Below are positions 30,753 to 41,312 of a stretch of DNA of 64,000 nt, one piece after another (position 1 is the stretch's first letter; each line of letters starts with the position of its first letter). Position numbers and translations under genes: made by a program. Under the pieces are notes generated by a model. The model saw nothing but the letters and a program-made list of their open reading frames with translations. It was not told where the DNA came from and did not search any database. Source of the stretch: Steinernema hermaphroditum (lineage: Eukaryota; Nematoda; Chromadorea; Rhabditida; Steinernematidae); assembly GCA_030435675.1 (NCBI GenBank), contig CM059621.1, forward strand, positions 15,004,001 to 15,068,000, in the 5' to 3' direction.

Positions 30753-32599
30753 ATTTCCTTTACAATTTGCTAACTTAAAAGTGTTGTGTAATTAAACCGC
30801 TGCTCGTATACATAGTGATTCTGTATATACATGATATATCACAGCTGTGTTTTCGCTACAATTCTGATCACATAATTTGCAGCTGCCGCCATTCGAATTG
30901 TACGTTTCAGTACGGCATCGATTTTCGGCTTTTAATATCATGTGGCTATACATTGTTCATAGATACTTTTAAGAATTTTGGTTCTAGTAATTCATTAACT
31001 CATTTTTTTGAAGGCTAAAGAGATATAAAGAGATGTTGTAGCACATGTTGAATATCTTACCACATTTCGAATATTGATGCTCAACAATTATGTTATTTTA
31101 ATGCATTGGAAATTAATTTTTGAGTAGAGAAATATCGATGATTTTGTTGTCGGTGCTTTGTACTTTGCGCATAACTGGCTATGCAGTTTTTTTCTACTAT
31201 AACATCTTGTATTTTTGAATTTAGATAATAGTTCGGCTTGTATCACTTGTTTTCGGTATTCTTTTTTTTTCCACGATGGTCATTATATCACAACGGTCGA
31301 TTGCGGTCATTGATTTTTTATGTGCGATAGGACAAATGAGCGATTCGAGGATACATGTCTTTAGTTTCTAATGAGTCTCTAAGTTCAAAATACATTGTAT
31401 TGGGATGAAACATTGAAAATGAGCGTTTTTAAAAGTGAAATTTTAAAGACCATACAAACATGCATTTCGTTTAAGATATTCACCATTCGATTGCGCAACG
31501 TCAGTCGTCCTTTCAGGCAGGAGCCGAAATTTTTTTGTTCCGCTTTTTGATCTACCCATTTTATTCTCTGTGATTTCCTCTCATGTCGTAATTTATGGAC
31601 GAGCACGGACGACATCAATATAGAGCTAAGAGGGCTCAAAATGGAGAGCCATTCTGGAGGTCAACTTGGAAACACACGATCTCGGGCAGTCGTACTCTTT
31701 GAGAATCCAAGGATCATTTTTCAACATTTGGCCTCTGTTTCTGTAGCGTAGAAGTTACCTCGTGGAGGCTAACGTGGAAATATAAGTTCTCGTGTTCTAA
31801 GTTCTCTTCTCTCACTTTTTGACTTTTTGACTTGATTATACCGTTCGTGTCATTATGGACGTATCCACAATCGTCAGAAATATTCTTTATTTTTTATTTT
31901 TGAGCATTTTTATAGTTTTCAAAAAATACAAGTGTGTAGTCCAAAGTCCAAGAGGCCATCGAATCAATTTTGAATTTTTGCATGCGCGACTTTTGGAAGT
32001 GTCCGCATCTTTTTTATATTTAATGCATAAATCTTCAAGAATCGTTCAATACTACCGTACTACGTCAGTGAAAGACCCTTTAGCCTGTAGTTCGTAAGAT
32101 AAGCTGTGGAATCCACATGGCATTCATTTTGCCATTTTGTCTCTATTTCCCTATAGTACAGGCAAACTCGTGGAGTGGTTATATGATCACGCATCGAATG
32201 AACTTGGTATTTCTAAAATAATGATTCTTTGGATATGATGGAAACTGAATGAATGTATGTTGTTCTTGATTTTTATACGGACTGCTTGATGTTTCACTAA
32301 ATTTGCAAGTTCCTTGTAGCCTTAGAAATTCGGTCCATTCTATGGTTTGTATTTTTTTTTCTAGGATAAATGAGTCTCTAAGTTCAAAATAGAGAGCCTT
32401 AATAGAGGTCAACGTGGCATGGAAGTACAGTAGAAGATGTAGCTATGAATAAATGTAGTTCTTAATTTTTGTTCGTTTAACGACATCCCATGATTCGTAT
32501 TTTTGTATAGCGGACATGTCTTTCACACTGTTAAATATTTATCGCCTCCAAAATACATTAAATGAGTCGTCACATCACCGCCCGGAAACTCTTTACAGC
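30753..32599. other. 1.8-kb gene-poor stretch
   Basis: AT-rich DNA with only short unsupported frames. The phrase GAGTCTCTAAGTTCAAAATA occurs near 31373 and again near 32370, and ATAGAGGTCAACGTGG-like text also recurs, so it contains diverged dispersed repeats. No RNA gene was recognised. Confidence 0.4.
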
Positions 32600-34311
32600 T
32601 TAAAATTCGTCATCATCTTCTTCAGCCATCTCCTTTGCGAATTCCAATTCCTAAAGAAGGCAGTATGTGTATGAGACGCGTTGAGATTATAGAACACACC
32701 TGTTGCTCACGTTCACGCTGCTCTTCGATAGATTCGACATTTTTGGCGTAGTTGTTTGGCGGATACCGTAGCGCCTTGACAGCCTGATTGTGCAGTTCCA
32801 GGCAGTACTTGATGCGCGTATTGAAGTGGACCTGGGGCTCCACAGTACGGTAGATGTCCTCCGTTTCATTAGACTGCATGTAGCGTTCAGAGGACTTTGC
32901 GTCAGAGGAAATGGTGGCATCGATGGTTCCGTCCTTGATGGCTTTGGCGACCATGTACTCTGTCTCGACGTCAGAAGACAGCTGCAGCTTCTTGCAGATG
33001 TCCTTGATGGAGATGCGGGTATAGGCCAAAGAAATTTGTCGAACGGCTGTGCGAATGACGTTCTGGCGCAGGCGGACAATCAGCGTCAACGTCTCGTCCT
33101 GCTTGAAAACGGTCGATCCATGCTTGCTCAAGACCTGCTCAAAAAGGCCAAGATCGCCGAGGCGGACAGCTGAAAGGAGAAGGTACAGATCCAGAGAAAG
33201 AAAGGCAATAATTACCCTGAGTCAATTCCAAATAGGCCAGCAGGGGTTTACGGTAAATGGGGACTCGGAAAATCGAGCGTTCTGGGATTTCTCCTTGCAA
33301 AAGGCTAATCACCACGATCCACTTCTGCACGTTCTGTTTGAAGCCGATGGCGGCGTCTTGGGGCGCTTTTCTAAGAGCCTGCATGAAGTAGCCAGCCGCA
33401 GCAGTGTAGTCCAGCTGCATTGCCTTGATGCGTCCTTGGTAGTAGAAGTACCGGGCGAGTTCGTTGTTGCTGGCGCCTTCCGGGAAAGTGACCTTCGTGA
33501 CCAGCTTGGCAGCAGCCGGATAGTGCTTTCCGAGGAGGTAGCAGCGGAGCAGGCACACAATGAGAACAGCCTGCGACGAGTTCAGACGACGCAAAGTGGC
33601 AGTTCGGAGCCGTCCGCTCAGGTAGGAGCGGAGTTCGTCGAAACGATTTGTCCGCTCATGACAGAGCGAGTAGTAGTAGTATCCCTTGGCGGCGATAGGG
33701 TCAAGTGTGCGTTTGTCGTGGAAGTCGACACGCTCGATGAGTAGCCGAGCACACTCTTCCGCTTCTTTGTACTTCTTTCCATCGACCAAGCAGATAAGGA
33801 CTAGAAGATGGATGTACAGCTCTACTTCGGGAACTGGAGGAGCGGTCAGTGGCAGCTGAGGGCGTTTCGGCGCCTTAGCGGTCTTGCCACCGCCAGATTT
33901 GGGTGTAGCCGGGGCGGATAAGTCAATGTCCATGGTGACGACGATATCTGCGGTGCTATAAGGGAGACAATATGGTGTAAGAGAACGAAGATACATACCC
34001 AGACGACGAAGGCACCCAGGGAAGAAGAGCATCACGTTGAGTAGGGACAGCGGCGAAGTAGTTGGTGACCAATTTCGACAGCAAATCGTTGTTGATTTGT
34101 GTTCTGGTCTTTCCCAAAAACTGAAGGACTCGGCCAAGGTGTGATTCGCCTTTCTCTAGTTGTGAGCACCAGTCACGCAGATCTAATACATGAGGATAGA
34201 GAGGCAGGTTAGAAACTGAAACGTACTCTCAAAGGTGATCGTCTGGTCGAGGACACCGGGTGTCGTTTCCTCGGCCTTCACCGGCTCGTCAACTTCCATC
34301 TTTTCGGTCAT
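32600..34311 (-). CDS. rpn-3: 26S proteasome regulatory subunit RPN3 (PSMD3)
   Basis: Exons 34227-34311, 33999-34182, 33216-33955, 32700-33169 and 32600-32650 give 509 aa, close to the usual length. TPR-like helices dominate the N-terminal two thirds (LLVLICLVDGKKYKEAEECA, GYYYYSLCHERTNRFDEL, RCYLLGKHYPAAAKLVTK). A PCI domain follows (RISIKDICKKLQLSS) and then the conserved acidic C-terminus EEDDDEF. It is a lid subunit of the 19S particle that helps position the deubiquitinase and substrate. Confidence 0.96.
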
Positions 34312-34988
34312 GGCGTAACTGGAATAAAACGACGCTGTGTACAACTACATTTGTATGCAGTAACACTGACAAAGGCGATGCTTGTGGATTCTACGTTAGC
34401 ATCACTTGCAACAACAACAACGAAACTTCCGGATCTCATCAAACGGCAAAATTACGAAAGAGGAACAAACAAAGCAGGCGAGAAATCAGCTGTTTAAGGC
34501 AGATGCACGACACTGGCGTTCTTGTCAGCAAAAATTTTGAAAATGTGGTCTCGACGCGATATAACCGAGGCGCGCGCAGTTCGGCCACCATCACCAAGAG
34601 GCGCCAGATGAAAGGAATTACAGACATTAAAATACATTCACACAATTTTTGAAGTTATACGCTTTTGGCCTATCTGGTACGGTAAGGTAATCTGACGAAA
34701 TTTTTATTGCTGATTATTACCGATTTTCTTATTTTTACTTGTTTTGAGCTTGACAAGTAACGAATATTGTCAGTCTGTGTGAGGCAGACAGACAGAATCA
34801 GTTGATTTAAGGTTAAATTGATCTTAAGCACTTCGAAACAGGAACTAAATCATTTAGAAAAGGTTAAAGAGTACATAGTGAGCAAATATATTTAATTTTT
34901 GCTTCGCCTTTACTTCAGACGTTTGACTATGTATTAAGCAGTGATTTATTTACACAAAGCTTTTACGTTAACTAATTACAAGGAAAAT
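34312..34988. other. intergenic, no gene recognised
   Basis: Upstream of rpn-3 and downstream of saposin-like gene E. Contains a small CAACAACAACAAC run and AT-rich DNA; the 130-codon frame at 34260-34652 overlaps rpn-3 exon 1 on the other strand and is rejected. Confidence 0.4.
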
Positions 34989-35332
34989 CTAGCACAGCTT
35001 GATCTTCTCACAGGCCTCCTGTGGGGGTACTTTGTTGCTGACGAGGTCGTCGAGGACGACGCCGATCTTCTGGAGGGCGTCCTTGCAGATCTTCTGTCCG
35101 ATCTGGGTCCTGAAGTGGTCGCAGATCTGTTCGGAGTGCTCCTTCAGCCACTGGTCGGCCGATTCGGTCGCGTTTTCCGCTTTCTAGATGGTCATCTAAG
35201 GGACGTCTCGCGGAGGAAAGTTACCGTAACCACGTCTTGGCAGAATCCACAGAGCTGCTCGTTGGTTTGAATGGCGGTGGAGGCGACGAGGCCGACGACA
35301 GCGACAAGGGCGAGGAGGGCGAAGGACTTCAT
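34989..35332 (-). CDS. saposin-like protein E, pair 3 left
   Basis: Exons 35225-35332 and 34989-35183, 100 aa. Begins MKSF; one change in the conserved helix (EQICDHF for EEICDHF). Left-type intron. Leader and coding start are the same as those of gene D on the opposite strand about 5 kb away. Confidence 0.93.
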
Positions 35333-35690
35333 GGCTGGAGGGGGGCTTGGCGAGAGAGGACTGACTTCTTCGGTCCACCGAAGTCTATTTATGCGAATCT
35401 TATCGAATGGTCACTTCCGGAAGTGGCGACCTTCGGACCTAGGGGACTCTTTTCGGTCTCTATTTGACATTTAAGTTCTCATGTGACGTTCACCTGGCAG
35501 ACGTTCCTCTGATAAGAAGACCAGCGCCGTGGGCGTCGTTCTTCGATGGAAGCGACCTTTGGAGTCGCGTCATACGTAAAAAATGTCATGCCACCGTAAG
35601 CAGACTCAGTCACCACTGATAAGGACTCTTTAAATAGAGGCGCTGAGCCAGGAATAGTCAGTTCTTGTTCGCCTCAGCTCAGCTCTAGCC
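35333..35690. promoter_or_regulatory. bidirectional GATA-rich promoter, pair 3
   Basis: Third copy of the divergent promoter, closest to that of pair 1, with both TATA-like elements, the TGATAAG sites, the leftward CTTATCG and the CTTCGGTCCACCGAAG palindrome. The right leader is the standard right type (AGGCGCTGAGCCAGGAATAG). Confidence 0.8.
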
Positions 35691-36034
35691 ATGAAGACCT
35701 TCGCCCTCCTCGCCCTTGTCGCCATCGTCGGCCTCGTCGCCTCCACCGCCATCCAAACCAACGAGCAGCTCTGTGGATTCTGCCAGGACGTGGTTACGGT
35801 AACTCCTCTACCCGAGACGCCCCTTAGATGACCATCTAGAAAGCGGAAAACGCGACAGAATCGGCCGACCAGTGGCTGAAGGAGCACTCCGAAGAGATCT
35901 GCGACCACTTCAGGACCCAGATCGGACAGAAGATCTGCAAGGACGCCCTCCAGAAGATCGGCGTCGTCCTCGACGACCTCGTCAGCCAGAAGGTGCCCGC
36001 TCAGGAGGCTTGTGAGAAGATCAAGCTGTGCTAA
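35691..36034 (+). CDS. saposin-like protein F, pair 3 right
   Basis: Exons 35691-35798 and 35840-36034, 100 aa. Same fold and cysteines. The right-type intron matches gene B. The end reads VPAQEACEKIKLC. Stop TAA. Confidence 0.93.
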
Positions 36035-36401
36035 TGCTTCCAATGGACACCGTATCTCTGTAAATTAATATTTGATATGTATAAATATCTCGGTTATTTC
36101 AACATAAAGAGGTCAGTGAACCAATTCAGGGTTTAATGGACTTCTGATGTCCTGACACTGCACTTGTTTATCGCCACTCGATTTCATGTGACATCCATGC
36201 AGTGATAGTGAGAAATATTTTTCCTAGGGACGAAGTCACTGTTTTGCTACACTGCTTCTCAAATACATGTATTAATGCAGCAATTTCCGATGATCAAGGC
36301 ACTGCAGAAACCAGAGACAATAAGTTGTTATGGTGTCTACGACACATTGCAACACAATAACGCATTTTGAAGACTTTTATAGCAACGAAATTGTACGTAT
36401 A
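36035..36401. other. convergent intergenic gap
   Basis: Lies between the 3' ends of saposin-like F and the GTPBP10-like gene. No gene or repeat recognised. Confidence 0.4.
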
Positions 36402-38765
36402 TCATACCAGAAACTTCCCCTTACTCTTCTGTTCATTTTCAAAAAGCGACATTTTCCGCAACGGCCTCAAACACTCATAGATCTTGCGTACGGCGGGTTT
36501 CAGTGAGCCGAGTTCGAAGTTCTTGGCGCTCGCAGGAATCACTTCGTCAAAGGTCATTGGGTTCGAGGGACGTAGTTCTTCTGACAGCGATTCAGCCCAT
36601 TTCTGACTTCTAAGTAGTTCCTGTAGTTGGCTGGCCGTCTGAAATGATCATGTAACTGGATACAACGAAAACAAGTAATTGAACAAAACGCGACTCTATG
36701 TAATAGAAACGGACTGATTAAATGACTAAACTAATTGGTCATAGATGGAAGCTAGCTATGACGCAGTGCTACTTAAAATGCGGCGTCAGCAATGTGCGGA
36801 CAACCAAGGAAGTGAAAGTCAGAGGACAGTGACTCTGAGATCGCAACGAGATTTGAACGTATTGGGACACCCGCAAGTTTTCAGAGCAAGCTATCATTCA
36901 TTGTGTCAACAACTGTAGCTGGATCCTTACCTCCGCACCACCGGGTAAGTCAGTTTTATTTAGGACAAGCACAGCTGGTTTCTGCAGTAGCTTCAAATCG
37001 TAATTTTCGATCTCTTGGTTCAAGATGGCCACGGTTTCGAGCGCTGTTCTAAATGCATGACATAAGCAAGAGACGTCAAAACGCCAATCACCTGTAAGGC
37101 TCGGTAAGGGAAACCCTCAATTGAAATCCCGTCACATCGACGACCATCACAATGATGTCACTGTATTCCAGATGCTTCAGAAAAGAGTCGCCTCGGCCGC
37201 GATTCTTCGACGCTCCTTCGATGAGTCCAGGTAGGTCGGCGATTGTTAGGCTGAACGGCTCCTCGTCCCCACTCGTAATTTCGTCTTCGTAGCTGACATA
37301 ACACATCTGGGGCTTGGTGGTTGTGAATGGATACGCCGCGATCTTCACCTTCTTCTTCGGCACCAGGGCCTTCATAAGTGTCGATTTGCCGGCATTTGGA
37401 AAGCCAACCAGGCCGATGTTCGGACGTAGTTTCAGATGTAACTCGATATTTCGCTTCTCACCACGGACTCCTCTGAAACAATACGATGTTAGTGTTGAAA
37501 TTGTGACCTTTACAGTATATATTCAACGAGAAAGAACGCTCAACAATGTCACAATTGAAGTAGGTTAAGGATTAATCGCAGTGTTAATTAAAATTTCTAC
37601 AAAAACGCACTCATGAATCGGTATTTAAGTGGTAGTAATAGCGAAAAACGACCTATGAATGCAACAGAATAAGGACAAAGTGCAAGTCGATTTGCAGAAA
37701 CAGACGTCTGCGTTGTTTTATTCAGTTTAGTTACACGTTACGAAGCGGTCTACGCACGATGACCGGTAGTGAAAAAGAAGCACGTGCAAAGTGGTTGAGT
37801 TTTAAATTTACACTGAAAGTCACCCGTGAGCACAATTTGGACTGCATTCAGAACAATAACAAAAGCGACCGCTACAAAGCTCCTTGCATTGTGCCAATTT
37901 TTGCATCTATTTGTGTTTTGCGATAGGAAACAGTGGACAGACGTAGATCAAAAAGGAACTGGCGTTGGCAACGAGCTCAAAACTTTACAGATCACAAGGA
38001 TCAATCACACTTGCTGTGAATAATCAACAAAGAACAATAAAAACCACCGATTCACAACTTTAGAAACGCAAATGAATGAAGGAAAAGTGCAAACCCCATT
38101 TGCAGAAATAGACGCCTGTGTTCGCCATTCGCTCCTGCTCGGTCGACAGGCGATTTCGAGTATGGATTTAAATCTACTTATTTTTGATAATTTTTGTTGA
38201 CGTGACTTGGATCTCTGCTCGCAAGTTAACTCAACAAGTTAGCAAAAGCATAACTTACGCGTATCCATTATCACCATTTCCACCTTCACCTCCTTGAGCA
38301 ACCAAATAGCGTTCGTACGGCTTGGTGCATCTGGCCAGAAGAATCCTGGATTCGCGATCGACGCACTCAACACCGACAGGCACGTTAATCATCTGGAATT
38401 GTGCAGTTTCATAAAAGAAATGAATACACTCAAACACACAAGATGCTGGGCATGGCCGCCGACGAGCTTTGTCGATATACTGGCAGTTCCATGGGGCGCC
38501 CAAGCCCGTCCTTGCTCTCTCAGCTGCTTCGAGATGTCGTCGAATCGCATTTTCGGCTTCGCGAGCAAGTAGACGTTTCCACCAAAGCCTCCGACGCCGT
38601 TGTATCTGAAAGAGCGATAGTTAGACAGCTATATATAGGCGTGATACAGTACCTTGCAAGTCCAGCACCTCCATTTCCTCCTTTGACGTGGATGCTGATT
38701 CGATCGACGTCCACAATGGTGCGATCGTTGAATTTCTTGGCGAGTCGGAGGAGAGTGACTCTCAT
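36402..38765 (-). CDS. GTPBP10: Obg-family GTPase, GTPBP10-like
   Basis: Six exons (38653-38765, 38440-38605, 38259-38392, 37092-37472, 36931-37048, 36402-36638) give 382 aa. The N-terminus is basic (RVTLLRLAKKF), suiting mitochondrial import, and leads the Gly-rich Obg fold (VKGGNGGAGLARY, AQGGEGGNGDNG). G-domain motifs are all present: GFPNAGKST (161-169), switch FTTTKP, DLPG (217-220), NKTD (295-298) and SAK (341-343). The VVDVTGFQL segment fits GTPBP10 better than MTG2. Family role: GTP-dependent assembly of the mitochondrial large ribosomal subunit. The ATG directly follows TTTTGTTTCAG, so it is probably a trans-splice or upstream-intron acceptor. Confidence 0.93.
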
Positions 38766-41235
38766 CTGAAACAAAATGACCAATAAGAGAGCACTAACGG
38801 TTGAGCAGCTATGTACAGCTCCAGCAGACGTTTCGCCACGCGCCGAAGCCGCGTATCGCCAAAACCGTCAGAGCGTGGAACGGTAGAGAGAAGAGGAAGT
38901 GGCGCAGTTGAGATCAATTGATCATGCAAAATGAGGGGATATGCCTTGAAAAGTTTCCGCTATGATCGTAAGATGATTGGTGCATGCGTGCAACAGGCAC
39001 ATCTTGTCAGGACCACCAAGACAGTCGTTCCATTTTTGCACGATGTCGCATCATTTACCTTATCCTAGCACAAAAACTGTGTCTGAATCGTTGTCTACAT
39101 GTAGCATTCAAACCCATGTCTAGCAGACTCTGAGACTGATCTGTGTTTTTTTTTGTAGACATTACGAGTGGAACACCTTTGAAATACTGCGAATGGTGAT
39201 TTCACAACGATTTTCTTTTTTTTATATGCCTTGTTCATAAGGTAGCTATCGCCGGCGCTGTCATAGTTTCCATGTAAACACAAAACCGTAAAAATACTAA
39301 AGTGTAATAAATAAAGATGGTAATTAGCATGAAAAGTTAAGTTTACTTTTCAGACAGTGTGTCTATAAATTTTTGGTTTTCTTTTCTCATTTGCTGTGTT
39401 ATTACAAATTTTTGTGAGGATGGAGTAAAGTTTTGAGTCAGCTAGTCTCTGTGTTTGTCTTATAGAAAGTTGTACTGAACGTTGTAAGCTGTACTCTTAT
39501 ACTTGTACAACAGACTGAACCAAGAGGGACCAAATGTAGACAATGACAGAACACTGATTTACAATTTTTTCCTTTTTTTCTTTCCGAAAAACTTATTTTT
39601 GGATGTGGGCTCTTTAAACCCTTCCTCTTTCTATGCGCTTCATTTTTCAGGTTGGTTTGTAATCAGTGCACTTTGCAGGAAAAAAGTGTAATCAATGAGG
39701 AAGGTTACCGTGAAAAGACCAAATGTAAGCAACGAATGAACACTAGTTTACAATTTTTGCACTCTCGTTTTTTCGTAGTTTTTTTTTCCCGCTAGCAAAA
39801 AAAAACTTAATTTTTGAACAGCTTCGAACCGTTCATGTGCGGTCATTTTTCGGAATAGTTGTCTCTTAGACGGCTGCATAAAACGCCGGTGTGTGAATTT
39901 GATGGAATTTACTAAATGGTCCTTGTTGTCAATGATCAGGTTTTGTACATAATTTATATCTGGTAAAGATCGTTTTGAGTATATTTTACGCGCCTCGCCA
40001 TTTTTTGTGACTCGCGTTATGACGGTCCTGTTCTTCATTATTCCCATTCTGATCCTTTTTGGCGCAATTGTCGCCACGGCCTTTCAGAATGGTCCTTGTT
40101 GTCAATGGAAAGATTCTTTAATATGGAGCTGATAGTGTTTCCAGTTTTCGGCAAATGGAACACGTTGTGAAACGGCAAAAAAGGTAAAGAGCAACAAATA
40201 AGGAAGGTAATTACCATTAAGTCTACTTTCCAGACAGTGTGTTTATTAGATACCCATCAACAATCAACAAATTTTTGGTACATTTTTGTGGTGAAATGTA
40301 AACAACAGACATATTTTTAAATGAGTTTATATATCAAGTCAACTAGTGTGAATAGTGCTTGTATAATAGGAAGCATTACAGACTGTCTACTAGACTCAAA
40401 GGTTAACAAATGTGATTGAAGAGTGATTTGCAATTTTTGGAGTTTCGCTTCCGCTAACGGAAAACTTATTTTTCGACAGTTTTCTATCAGACTTTTCCCT
40501 TTCTATGCGCTAATTGTTTCAGATTATTTTTCTCTTAGACGGGTGTATAAAAACGCCAGAGTGTGGATTTGATGAAGTTTACTAAGCGGACCTTTAACCT
40601 TTCACTTGGAGCTGATATCGCTCACCATTTTTATGACTCTTGTTATGATGTTCTTCGCCATTCCCACTGTGATGGTTGTGATCTTTTTTGGCGTTACTGT
40701 CGCTATTTGTGTTCTCAGCGATAGGTCGGGCCGTCCGTTCGCTCTCTCTGAGGATCCCCGAATGAGTTGAGGGGGAGGGTTGGCCATCCTTGTTGGTGAC
40801 TTGTAAATTTGTTATTTCCACTGTGATCGTTGTTCAGTTCATAAAAAAAGGTCACATTTCTGAATGTACCGCTATTAACGTAAAGCGGTATCAAATGGCT
40901 TCTTTTCTCTGACCATTGGTTGTTGTCTCTCATTGGTTTTTATTCATCTTAGTCCATATTTGTGTGCATTTTAAGGCACTGCGAACCCAACCCTAGTAAG
41001 TGGACAGTGTCTTTTACGAATTCATACTCATTCAAAAAAGAGGGAAAGCTTTTAATCGAATAGAAACGAGCGTAATCCCTTACCTTGTGGTCGTCGCCGA
41101 TCTCAATTCGGATCACAAAAATTCCATTATGCACCTTTTTCACAGATTGAAAGTCACAACGTTCCCACAGAAGTACCACCCGAAATACAATCGCTCCCAC
41201 ACGAAGCCAAACAAAGCAGTAACGCCATTATCCGA
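38766..41235. repeat. gene-poor region with diverged repeats (39300-40830)
   Basis: At least three diverged copies of one module are seen at about 39530-39690, 39740-40110 and 40415-40830, sharing AAAACTTATTTTT, CTTTCTATGCGC and TTAGACGGNTG(C/T)ATAAAACGCC. A lead-in module (CTTT(T/C)CAGACAGTGTGT) occurs near 39350 and 40230. Minus-strand frames at 39748-40077 (109 codons) and 40594-40821 share weak similarity (APKRIRMG / TPKKITTI, VITRV / IITRV), so the module may descend from a small coding gene. No functional gene is called. Confidence 0.5.
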
Positions 41236-41249
41236 GTCTCCATGACAAC
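41236..41249 (+). promoter_or_regulatory. X-box (RFX/DAF-19 site) before the IFT46 gene
   Basis: GTCTCCATGACAAC is a symmetric X-box: GTCTCC and GACAAC half-sites around AT. It ends 64 bp before the ATG at 41313, the usual distance for nematode cilium genes controlled by the RFX factor DAF-19. Confidence 0.88.
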
Positions 41250-41312
41250 ACTCGGCAAACGGGCCAACGCGTCTGTCCACCTGTTCACAATCGCCCCGAG
41301 TGAGTCGCCCAG

